From Mya arenaria (taxonomy: Eukaryota; Mollusca; Bivalvia; Myida; Myidae), in the NCBI RefSeq assembly GCF_026914265.1, contig NC_069125.1, positions 63,415,479 through 63,479,478 on the forward strand: DNA of 64,000 bases. Reading direction: 5' to 3'. This document shows positions 1-12,700 of this stretch, in pieces. Under the pieces are notes generated by a model. The model ran no database searches. It worked only from the letters and a program-made list of their open reading frames with translations, and was not told the DNA's origin. A program made the translations under genes and the position numbers. Each line of letters opens with the position of its first letter. The first letter of the stretch is position 1.

Positions 1-781
1 TTTTCATCACATTCAGATATCTGTATGAAATATTATCTGTCATGATCGATTTATTGCAATAGATATTTACATCCAAGGATTGATATTTCAGCCATTTTGG
101 GTCTTTTAAAGGGAAATAAACTAATATAAAATCATTTCCTAATTCGCTGGAGACTAAACAGCTTTTTCTTTTAACTGTAAAATTTCCCAATTTCGGCATT
201 TTCACGCCGCAAAATTTCCCAAAATGTCTAGGGTCCTTTTCCCAAATTGGGTAGAAAAAGCCCTGACATGCCTGAATGCTTACATGATTATTTGGATTTG
301 GCAATTCTGGCTATGTAAATTATAATGTTCAAACAGAATAATGGTCCTGTTTGTGCCTCTATCTTCCTCTGTAATAAGCAATCACACACATTATGTTGTA
401 CTATTTACTTTCAGGGGCTGTAATACCAATATAACCAGATGAGACCCACACTGCCCCCTGACACCAACATGTACTCAAGCCCCACAGTGACCCAGACTCC
501 TATCCTCAATCTCCTCACCTACCTTACCTAAACCATGCTTCAATCTTATAAATGTGCATTGATATTGTACAGACAGATTAAGATGTACAATCCAAAGTGT
601 ACATCAAGACTGAAAGTAAAGCTGTTATTCTTGTAAACATATTTGAAATGGAAAATTTGTTGAATGAGCTTTGGCAGATAACATAGCGTAATGGAGAACA
701 TTAAAATGTTTGAAGTCCCGTAACATTTGTTATAACACTTTCCAAGCATTGCAAATGTGAATTAAACCATCAGTGGATAAA
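1..781. other. Upstream non-coding stretch before the ankyrin gene
   Basis: No supportable coding exon is seen. The stretch holds AT-rich sequence with a repeat-like patch near 180-260 in which AAATTTCCCAA recurs three times. The 67-aa minus-strand ORF at 546-749 has no recognisable domain and looks accidental. The promoter or a 5' UTR exon of the ankyrin gene should lie here, but no convincing core-promoter motif was found. Confidence 0.5.
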
Positions 782-3700
782 ATGTTGAGTTATTTCCCTT
801 ATCCACATCTTAAAGAATTGTATTTTCAACAGAACCGACTGCCAAGTGCAAACCCCACGAGGAGCTTTGTCGCAGGCACTGAAAATACTGAAAGGAAAGC
901 AGTGATTAACCGAACTTCTCAAAGAGATTTCACTAAGTCACTTAATGTGACAAGGCCGTTGACATCCAGGGAAACTCTTTCGGATTCAGATGACAACCAG
1001 TCATTTGTTCAGTCTGTCACAGTTTTAAAGAATTCTTCTGAAGACTGCAAATATTCCATCCACACTGGCTTGCCTACCAGCAGCTTACACGAAGACAGCA
1101 ACGCTGAACAGCTGAGGGAATCATTTCTTGAGTCATTGAAATACAAACACAACATTGGCAACCCTGAACTCAAGCACAGGTCAGCATTTACAGATTTAAA
1201 TTTAGGTATGAGAGAACCCAGGAAAGCAGTTGAATGTCAGAGGCCCAGCCATAGTGACTCATGTTCTTGTGGGACATATCATTCACATCGCTTCAAAATA
1301 GCAAATCAGTTACCTTCCCACACTGATACACAGAGACCTAGAATACCTCAGAAGAAAAGCCATGAAGTGATTCAAGGCAATGAAAATCAGATGGTGATAT
1401 GTGAGTTTTTCTGGAAAGCATCACTTAGTTTCTGTGATTACCGAGCAGGGATGAAGCCAGTGGGGTTTGAGAATCTGTGGCCAGGTGAAAGGCAATTGGA
1501 GGGGCTGATGGTTGACGGCCTCGAGGAACTCGTGCGGAGGGGTGCTGTGTGGGACTTTTGCTACCTCATACTGGCTGATGGCCCCAAATATGCGCTCAAA
1601 TACCTCCTCGATAAGAACATACTGGGTGGGTATACCTTCAACTTCCAACACTTTTTGTTGAAATATTTAGTTGATGATGTGCATGCGTGTCATTAAAAAT
1701 AATGGAGCATTTATTTGTTTTATCATTAACAGAATAGTAATTATTGGCAAATAAAATAAAAACATTTCATAAATGGTTCTTTATATGATCACACTTCGAG
1801 TTTAACTCATTACAGTAGGACTATATCTGTAGCTAAAATTACAAAGCATGTCTTTCAGTTAACTTGAATATGATATGAAAATTAAACGAAAGTCATTTTT
1901 ATTTCATAACGCTTTTTGCATTTAAAGTTATGATCTTATTAAAAATTAAAACTTAGTACCATATATATAAAGTTGAACAATATGATTTGTTCTTAACCTT
2001 CAATTAAATGAACATTTTAAAAGTGAAATGCAATTGTTTTAGAATTTCACATTGCAAGCGATTGCCTTTTCTGAACCACTGGGTTCTTTTCTACTGTTAT
2101 CTGTAAACAATCGAAATGTTTTATGACTGGCACGCAATGATGCTAAAAATGATTCATGCTAATTTTAGAGCTATGTTTTGTGTAGAGTTTATGAAAGTCT
2201 GCTAGCACCCATTGGCTGCACTTAACCCACCATGAACCCATAAAGACTTAAATTGTGTTTTAATGTCATGAGATACACGTGACTGCAATTCCCAGTCAAA
2301 TCAGATATAAGATTTAAAAAAACAACCAAACTGAGTGAAATATAAGGAGGCCTGTTAGCGACTCCTTAGCTGTAAAGCACCGTTTCGTGGGATACAAATC
2401 TGGGTTTAAACCAGTACACAATTATCCCAGTTATGAACATATTGCTGATCCCCAGGCAAGGGACGGCTATTGGTACAGTATTTTAACACCTTTGGTTATA
2501 ATGTGGCCGAAGTTTTACCACGAAACCTTACACATAAAAGCAAAAACTCTACCTTGTGGCGATAAAAATACTTTATTTCATTAATGATTATCACTTTAAA
2601 TACAATTTGAGTCATGACCAAACATCTATGGCAGTTTTGCACCATATTGCCGCCAATGAGTGCGACAGACGTTTATAAAATCTAAAACAACATTGATTTT
2701 GAATTCTGACACAAGTTTGTTGTAGATTTATTTGTTGAACATGTGTATGTATTGTGGATTTATGTTGTGTACCAACTGCTCCAAGTAGATAATGTGATAT
2801 TTGATTATAAAGGTTAAGATTGCATGATTGATAACCTGATTTCTTATTGAAGGGTAAACACATGTTATGCACATATTTCATAATAACACATGAAACATTC
2901 TCTTAAAAGAACATGCAATAGCTTTTTACATTATGTTTTAAATTATTTGTTTAATTTTTAGAATTATTAATATTTCACTGGTCTGATCAGGAATTACAAA
3001 CAGGCCTTTATTTCCTGCTTTGAAGGTACATTTTAATATCATATTTAATAATCGAAGTAATTGTGATATTTACCTTTACACTGCCTAAAAAAGTTCCACT
3101 ATAAATTTAAATTATATTTAAAACCTTGAAAAAAAATGGTGGAAAATAAAACAATAAGAATTATTCCTATTCATTGTGCGTTTCAATGCCCTATTTCAAC
3201 ACTCTGATACATGTGATATTGTAAATTTCCAAGGAAGCTCCAGCAGGCTTTATGCCCAGAAAGCTTATAGAACAGGTCTTGGAAAATTGGATTCTTAAAA
3301 TGATGATCACTGGATATATGCAAATATATAGAATACAAGGTTACTCACCTGAATCACTCAAACATTGTAATCTACAGGGTTAAAATGCAAACTAGTCATA
3401 ATTTAAGTAGTTATAAAACAATGTAAATCCAATCCTTTGATTGAAATGCACAGTCATGTTTGATTTACCCAGTATACTTAGATGACTTAAAGACGAAATT
3501 TGAATTCAGTACATATAAAAAATTATGCCATATTTCCGGAGACCATTCCAGGGGATTTGTTCAGAAAGGCTGAACATTCAGGGGGATTTGTTCAGAAAGG
3601 CTGAACATTCAGGGGGATTTTTTTAGCAAGTCTTAGTTTGCGAAAAACAAAATAATTTTAGACACAAGTTCGAAAAAATGTATTCACATTTATTTATTGC

Positions 3701-6700
3701 TATGAAAACCATTACCATTTTGTACATACAGAAATATTTTATAAATCATCATATTCTTATAAGACACCATTATGTCATATACAAAAACTGCTGTCACTAG
3801 CAGAACAAAATATGTCGTAGAAAAAGTATGTTTTTGAGACAATTTAATTGGCTTACCTTTCTCCAGGGTCTTTCAGGCAAAAAGAGAATGGAATAGATAT
3901 TATGAATATTGTTTATTTCCTCCATTTCCAGAATAGTAATATTTGATTGCCTTTGATCATTATTACAAATAAATTAATCACTTCTTGTAAAAGTTGATTG
4001 TAAAAGTTTATAATCATGTTTCTTTTAGCATTTATCCAAAAGAAAAAAAAGTTATTCAATGTGATTCATTAATTCATTTTCTTCCATGTGGACTTTACAT
4101 TCAATTGACACCTACAGGCTGTTTCACTTTGTCATAATTGCGTGTTGTAAAATTTCCCTAAAAAAAAATTAAGGGGGAGGATCGAAATTCTGGGGGATAT
4201 TTTCCCATGCCGGGGATATGGCATGAAAGTCAGTAATAACCTGCAGAACTTCACTTACTTCTTAGCTGTTGTACCATTGGCCATATAAATGGAAATTAAT
4301 GTTTTGATTTGTCTTCCTTAAACACTAATTCTGCAGTGTATCATAAAGTTTATACTATAATATACTGGGGTAACAAAATTTCATCCATTTTTGCACATGT
4401 TAATGATGTTCTAAATCTACAATTAGTAATTAGCAACATTTGTATTAGTCTAAAAAGGAAGATGCTTACAGAACATGTTATATAAGTGTTTAATCATGTA
4501 ATGTGTGTCACCTATAGGTGTGGACGGATTAGTGGAAGGTGACACAGGTCTGCTACATCTGGCGTGCGTCCTACACAACATGGAGGCTGTACAGGTGCTC
4601 ACACAGTATGGCATCAGCAGCAAAATCAAGGACAGGAACGGTACATTTGCAATGCTTACTCAATCACCCTGTTTGTGAATTTTAATGTGTTAAGTTTTAA
4701 TGTTTTTTGCGTGAGTTATGTTTGAATATTTTAGGGAAGTTTTTTGTTCTATTGTTTTGGTACTTACATGTAGGTAATATAAATAGAGCCTTCATGACCC
4801 TCTTGTAATATACAAATGATTTATTAAAATTAGTTTTTGAATAATGCATGTTTAAGAGTTATTTTGCATTGGAAAATGTGAAACTATGCGTAATAATAAT
4901 AGCATACAGTCTTTTGATTTGAGTAACTACATTTATATGTTTTCAAAAAGGAGACCCTATTTGATGATAATGATTCATCTACTGCTTCAGGCAAAACTGC
5001 AGAAATGGTTTGTTGGAACCCAGCTATCCGGAAGCAGCTGCCAGCCCGCTACCTCCAGAACCCATTCTTGCCAGATCGGAGTAAGCAGCTGACCTTTGCC
5101 AAGCCCGGTCTTCAAGAAAAGGAAGCTATCTTTAAACTCGCGGCAAACCCCCGGGCATTGTATGAACTGCAGAAAAAACTGCAGGTAAGGTCAATAAATG
5201 TCACATCATTGTTGGTTTTGTGTCTTCAGTTACTATCAACTTGGCCCAATGATTTTTTCTACTGTTTGCAAGTTTTCTAGTAAGAGTAGGTCAAAAATAT
5301 ACAAACTGTAAATTGTGTATATATATATTCAGATATCATTTTTTTTTTTAGTACAGCAAATCCTCACATTGCAATATTAAGGAGTGGTTAGATTATGTTG
5401 TAAAGGTCATGTGCGTACTTGTGTAACATTTGTTGATATGTGTGACCTTAACAGCATGACTGTTACTATAACTTAACATCACATTTCATTATCACTCATC
5501 ATTAGTTTGTAAACAGTACCCTTTGAAGTTGCCATAGTACGTAAGTGTGTCAGGTTGTTTTGTATCATGTTTCGAACTGCATGAACCATGCCCTTTTATC
5601 ATAATTTTAAGATATGACAATAGTGATTACATTATCCTATTCCAGGACTGTTTTCATGATGATTAGGACACTGTTATCAAAATGAAGTTGTTTGTTCGTC
5701 AAATAATGAACACATCTTATGAATGTACATATCTACATTGGTATAACAATCAATACAAAAACATTACGATCATAACGTGAAAATAATAAGCAGATATAAA
5801 ACAAAGACAAAACACCTGTCATGATATTCATACACCAAGATCATCAGTTAAAATAAATCATTTTTAATTATGACATACACAGAATGAAATCCTCATGCAT
5901 TTCTATTGGTCACAAGTGCCTGATATTATTTGATATTTGGTGTGTGAACTGCTGATTTCCGAGGTGTAAACTATGTGGAAAGACTCTGACATAACAATGT
6001 AGTTGCATATAGGTTATTGAAAAATGCATGAAACATTGAAAGTGATGTCCCATCAGTAATTTGTTTATGAAAATTACCTAAAATAGATATAGCATCTGTT
6101 TATATGAAATTTCTTCCTTGTCAATTTGTTTTCGTAAATGCAAAAAATTGTTGCAAACATTGATTTAAAGTGTTATTTTCCTGTTTTATGCTCACATAAC
6201 AAAGGTTATTGAATTGTTTTCTTTAAATATCTGCACTTGCGCATAAAAATACTATGCTTCATCAAAATGTATGTACATGTTCTGGAATGTAGTAATGTTG
6301 GAGTCACCCATCATTACCACACTCAAGAACATGTGCATACATTTTGATATAGATTGAATTAACTTGAAGTTATCTTTTATGACCTGTTAATATAGCAATC
6401 AAACTAAATGGGCTCTATTGACCTCTTGATAATTTAAAGTTATACAGAGATATCCTCATTATAAATCATATTTTGATTTAAATTGAATGTTATGTAATGC
6501 ACTATAATCAATATTGAGCTCAAACATTAAAGTTTTGAATATTTATTTCAGATGTTCAACTTTTCTGTAAATGAAGAGCAGAACCCTGAAGGCGACTTCC
6601 TTGTACATGTGGCGTGTAGAGCAGGTGGGTGAACATACAGGGACACTACACATGCATGTTGTACAGTATTACAATACATGTTAGTCAAACAGGAGTGAAA

Positions 6701-9700
6701 CATATTTGATTGCAATGATGAAAAATAAATGATATTGAGTCGGCATCAACTTTATACATATCATTGCAATTTTGTTAGCCTTGTAGCAAAAAGAAATTGT
6801 AATGAAAGGTAAAGGTTAACAGTTAAAAGGCTCTTGTTAGGGGCCAAATAATGCAGCTTTGTATACATATGATTAAGACTCATTACCCTGCCAGAGTGAT
6901 AACAGGTTCTAATCATAGATGAAGCTCTGAGCAGGGATCAAACCTGGAAATCCAGAGTGCTGAATGCTGACCATTCTGCATTCTGCTATCACCATCTATA
7001 AATGAGTGTCAGCTTTAATACATGTATACATTGTAGACCAACACATGTCTGTGGACATGTAGCATTCTACCTGCTTCAGAATTTTTTAAGTTACTGGTAA
7101 AAAGTATTGTATGATGTATATGTGTTGCAGGTTTGTGCCAGTTAGCAGTACTGTTGTCGCTGGTAAAGGTGCAGGGAGCGGACATGAACTTGTGTAATCG
7201 GGATGGGATGACCCCACTCATGATTGTGGCAGAAGCTGGGGATAGCCATCTATGTGATGTACGTAAAGATACTAAAAATGAATTTGTTTAGATGATTTTA
7301 GATAAAAACTGTTGCTCCTGGCATCTACACTGTATTCCTTTGCTCAGCTGTTTTAAAAGTACCATCACCATTGCTTTATTATGCCTCCTTCAAATAAGAG
7401 GGGTATATTGCTTTGCAAATGTCAGTCGGTCCATCGGTAGGCCCGTCAGTAGACCAAAGCATGTCAGAGTGATAACTCAACAATTTCTGGACGTATTGTC
7501 ATCAAACTTCACATGAAGATAGGGCCTGACCAGTAGATGACCCCTATTGATTTTAGAGGCCATCGGGTCAAAGGTCAAGGTCACAGTGACCTTAAATGGT
7601 AAAAGGATTTTAATGCTTGTCCGAGTGATTAATGAACAATGCCTAGACCTTTGGTCATCAAACTTGACATTGAGGCTGGGCCAGACCAGTAGATGACACC
7701 TATTGATTAAAGGGGTCATCAGATCAAAGGTCAAGGTCACAGTGACCTTAAATGATAAAAGGTTGTCTGATTGGTAATTGACAATGCCTGCACCTATTTC
7801 CCTCAATCTAGTCTTGGATGTTGGGTCTGACCAGTAGATGACCCCCCTATTGATTTTGGGGGTCATTGAACCAAAGACCAAGGTCACATTGACCTTGAAT
7901 GATAAAATGTTGTCTGATTGATAACTTAAACCCCTGCACCCATGGCCCTCAAACTTGACTTAGAGGTTTGGCCTGACCAGTAGATGACCCCTATTGATTT
8001 TAGGGGTCATTGGGTCAAAGGTCTAGGTCACAGTAACCTCAAATGATAAAAGGTTGTCTGATTGGTAAATTGACAATGCCTGCACCTATGTCCCTCATTC
8101 TAGTCTTGGAGGTTGGGTCTGACCAGTAGATGACCCCCTATTGATTTTTGGGGTCATTGGCCCTAAGATCAAGGTCACATTGACCTTGAATGATAAAAAT
8201 TTGTCTGATTGATAACTTGACAACGCCTGCACCCATGGCCCTCAAACTTGACTTAGAGGTTTGGCCTGACCAGTAAATAACCCCTATTGTTTTGAGGGGG
8301 TCAACGGGCTAAAGCTCAAGGTCACATAGATCTTGAAAGATAAAAGGTTGTCCGAGTGATAACTCGACAATGCCTACACCCATGGCCGTCAAACTTGACC
8401 TGGAAGTTGGGTCAGACCAGTAGACGACCCCTATTTATTTTGGGGTCATCATGTCAAAGGTCAAGGTCAGTAGATGACCCGTGTTGATTTTCATCAGGTC
8501 AAAGGTCAAGGTAACAGTGACCTTTAACACGAAAAAGTTAACAAAGCTTCTCCCAGTGATAACTCAACAAAGCCTGGACCTATGATCATCAAACTTGACA
8601 TGAATGCTGGGCCTGACCAGTAGATGATCCCTATTGATTTTAGGAGTCATCGGGTCTAAGGTCAATGTCACAGTGACCTTAAATGATAAAAGGTTGCCCG
8701 ATTGGTAATTGACAATGCCTGCACCTATGTCCCTCAATCTAGTCTTGGATGTTGGGTCTGACCAGAAGATGACCCCCTATTGCGGGGATCTTGTTCATGA
8801 TTGTTGCTAGGTGTTTTAATGATCATAAGACATTTTCTTTAAATTCACATTAAATGTTTGAATTTATATACAGTTCTTCTAAACAAAATAATGAAAATAT
8901 GTATTTTCAGACATTAATGTGCTTGTTTGGAGCAGACCCAAATAAACAAAACACTAAGACAGGGAAGACTCCATTGCACTACGCTGCAATGTTAAATCAT
9001 GTTAATGTTGTCAGGTTAGTGATTTTAAAACACTTTTTACATCTTCGATATTTGATTCTTTAAAGTAATTTTAATCTTTTCATCATAAATATTTTTACAG
9101 TGTCTATATGAGCCATTTTTTTCTTGGTTTACTTTATTATCCTTTTAAATCTGACATAAATAAAAAAAATGACAATTAGCTTTCCTCCATGTTAGTGTGT
9201 TACTGAAGCGTGGAGCAGATGTTAACATATCAGACAGCGATGTATGTCTCCCTGATGACCTGCCCCACCCTGCAGAAGACTGTCAACAGCTCATCCAGCT
9301 ACAGCGAGCCCAGAGGTGTGCCAACCTGGCAGAGAAAGTGAAAGAGGTTTATAACAATTGATTAAGTTGGATTTGAAACGTTTTCTCCACCTTTACATAT
9401 TTGATTGTATGTACTTCTATGAGTGTGGCTCTTTTTAGATTCCCTGGTAATAACTTATGCTATGTTTGAGGAATGTTTGTTAAAAATGGAATGCCAGTTG
9501 TAGGACTTATGCTAAACATGTTGTTCCAACATTTGCAAGCAAGTATTTAATATTTTTCTGTTAGTATTTGCATTTCAAGACAGTTATCGACTGGAACATA
9601 CTTAATGAATTGGAACACTAGAAATGGCCTGAACGAAGTTGGACTCATCTCACAAAAAATCATCATGAAAATGTCCTGATGATTTAATTTACAGTATAAC

Positions 9701-12700
9701 ACGTCTGAAGATGTAAAAAAGAAAATATTACACATTATTTTTACTATATCACAAAATATACCATGTGTTGCAGGACACATTGTCTGCTGCAGATCTACGA
9801 GCCAGTGACCTTGAGGTTGTCAGCGAGGACGGCTTCACTCTGATTATGCTTGCTGCCATGCATGATAGGTATGTACTTTGTATACTTGTGTATTTATCTT
9901 GATTGTGAGGACAACTTAAAGCTCTTATCACAGCTGTAGCCATTTCTTATGAAAGGCTTCTCATATAAGCAATTACTGCATGAATCTTATGTCAAATGAA
10001 ATAGAATCAAAATCAGTTAATTCATTTGGGTTAGTAATTATTGTCTCCTTTTACCTTTTTTGTGCAAAGATGTGAAGAAAATAATATAATGTAAGGTTTA
10101 ATTGGAAATATTGTACTGTTTCTTATACAATTCAGAGTGCATAACCTGGCAGTAATGCTTGAAAAATCCAGAAAATCAATTGACGCCCAACATGCAGAGG
10201 TAACCATAAACGGTGTTGTGCATTGGATTGTCCCATTCATCAATAACAATTTTCATATTTGTTTCAAACAATTTAAGTTATTGTTTTATAACTGAACTTT
10301 TGTTATTGTTTTATATACATGTAGTCATCTTAAACCAAATAGTAATTTACCTTTATGATTAATGATCAGGCCACAATTTCTCAAACAATGTTAAGTGTTA
10401 AGTGTCTTATAACAAGATCGATCTCAGGACACTGCATTTGTTTTGGTATATTATGTAATGTTATCTTTTCAAAGAGTTTTGAGACTTTTAAGGGAAATTA
10501 TTTTAAACATTATCATGATAAGAAAAAGTTGTTTTGCGTAATTAAGTTAAGCATGTTTGGCTTGATATATATATATACCAGTCATATACTTAAACGTATA
10601 ACGCTTAAGATCCAGCAATTTTCATTTATTACACAGACTGGCCTAACAGCACTGGGGTTCGCAGCTAAGGCTGGTTACAGTGCTTGCTGTACTGAGCTCC
10701 TCAGGTAATCCATTCGTGATTTGCATGATTTGATTGTTTCTGGGTCAATTTAGTATTGGAACTTTAGTAGTAGAATACCATATTCTTCCATAATAAATTT
10801 ACAAGCTAGTTTTCAAAAGTTTGTTTTTTCAATATGATGGTCATCATACATACAATTAATTTTTAAGCTCAATTTCAAATGAAAAGATTTCAATTTACAT
10901 TTGCATTTACGCATCTAGATATAAAAGCATTTGAGACCTTCATACATGGCAGTCTGTAGGAGAATTCCCATCAAGTTACCTTAGCATCAAGTAGCTAACT
11001 CATCTTTTCAATGTAGTTTACTTGTTACGTAAAAAAATGTTTTTGCATATGTCCTGAAAAAAACAACCAATTTACAATTGAAAAAAATCTATATACCTCA
11101 GTGTTGATAGCATGCCACGACATGTACTTGCAGACATGACGCCAGTGTTGGTATCAGGGACATGAAGGGTTACATGCCCCTGCATCTGGCCGTGTTGTAC
11201 AGTCATGAGGCAGTGGTGGACACATTCCTCAGCAAGTTCCCTACCTCCTATGTTGTGAGTATTCACTTGTTATACCCCCACAAACGAAGTTAAACATCGT
11301 TTTTCATGGTTTCCACTCGATAACTCATGAAAGACTAGACAGATTTGAAATTTTTTGGTACACAGGTGTAACATCAGAAGATACTGGTCAAGTTCAATAT
11401 TGGGGCTGGTGGGGCCAAGGTCAAGGTCACTGTTACTAAAAATAGAAAAATGGTTTCCGGACGATAACTCATAAAAGGCTTGACAGATTTGAAAAAATTT
11501 TGGTACACAGGTGTAACATCAGAAGATACAGGTCAAGTTCGATATTGGGGCTGGTGGGGCCAAGGTCATGGTCACTGTTACTAAAAATAGAAAAACGGTT
11601 TCAGGACGATAACTCATGAAAGGCTAAATGGATTTGAACAATTTTTGGTACACAGGTGTAACATCAGAAGATACAGATCAATGTCGATATTGGGGCTGGT
11701 GGGGTCAAGGTCACTGTTACTAAAAATAGAAAAATGGTTTCCGGACGATAACTCATGAAAGGCTTGACAGATTTGAACATCTTTTCAAGGGAATGGTTTG
11801 CCATTCCTGTGTCCAGGCGGCATTTGGGGGTATTCGTCACTCCTGTGATAGCTCTAGTTTATACCAGCTCAATTGTGAAGATTGTATCACTTTCAAGTCA
11901 GTTTCCTAGTAGGAAGCAAAGTGTCCATTATAAGAGACTAATATAACATTTCCTTGTGGGGCTCAAACCTGACACCTCTTTGTTGAAAGGTGTCCACCTA
12001 TACCATTAAGTCACTCTCTTAATCAGCTCGTATACATGTATGTTTGATACCACTTTTCACATTCTCTTGCTTTTATTTGCCTGTGTTTGTGTAATGTTAA
12101 ACATCATTTTTTTAACTCATAAGTCATTTTTTTCAGGGTCTATACACTGCACTCAGACTATGTAGGAAGTCATCAATTCATGATAAGCTGACTGCAGCAT
12201 TTGAAAAGTAAGTTAAAAGGAATAAAATGAGTTTTTTTAAAGATGGAGATTTTAAATTATACAAGAAACCATTCAGACTGTTGTCAGAAACCATTTAGTT
12301 ATAATGTACATCCCTTCCCCTTAAGTCTGTGTCTGTACCCATCTTTCATGTGTACTACCCCCTGGAACCTGAGTCTTTTCCCATCGATCACATGTACTGC
12401 CCCCTTGAGTCTGTGTCTATACCCATCTGTCACGTGTACTACCCCCTTGAGTCTGTGTCTGTACCCATCTGTCACGTGTACTACCCCCTTGAGTCTGTGT
12501 CTGTACCCATCTGTCACGTGTACTACCCCCTTGAGTCTGTGTCTGTACCCATCTGTCATGTGTACTACCCCCTTGAGTCTGTGTCTGTACCCATCTGTCA
12601 CATGTCTTCCCCCTTGAGCCTGTGGCTGTACCCATCGGTCATGTGTACTACCCCCTTGAGTCTGTGTTTGAACCCATCTGTCATGTGTACTACCCCCTTG

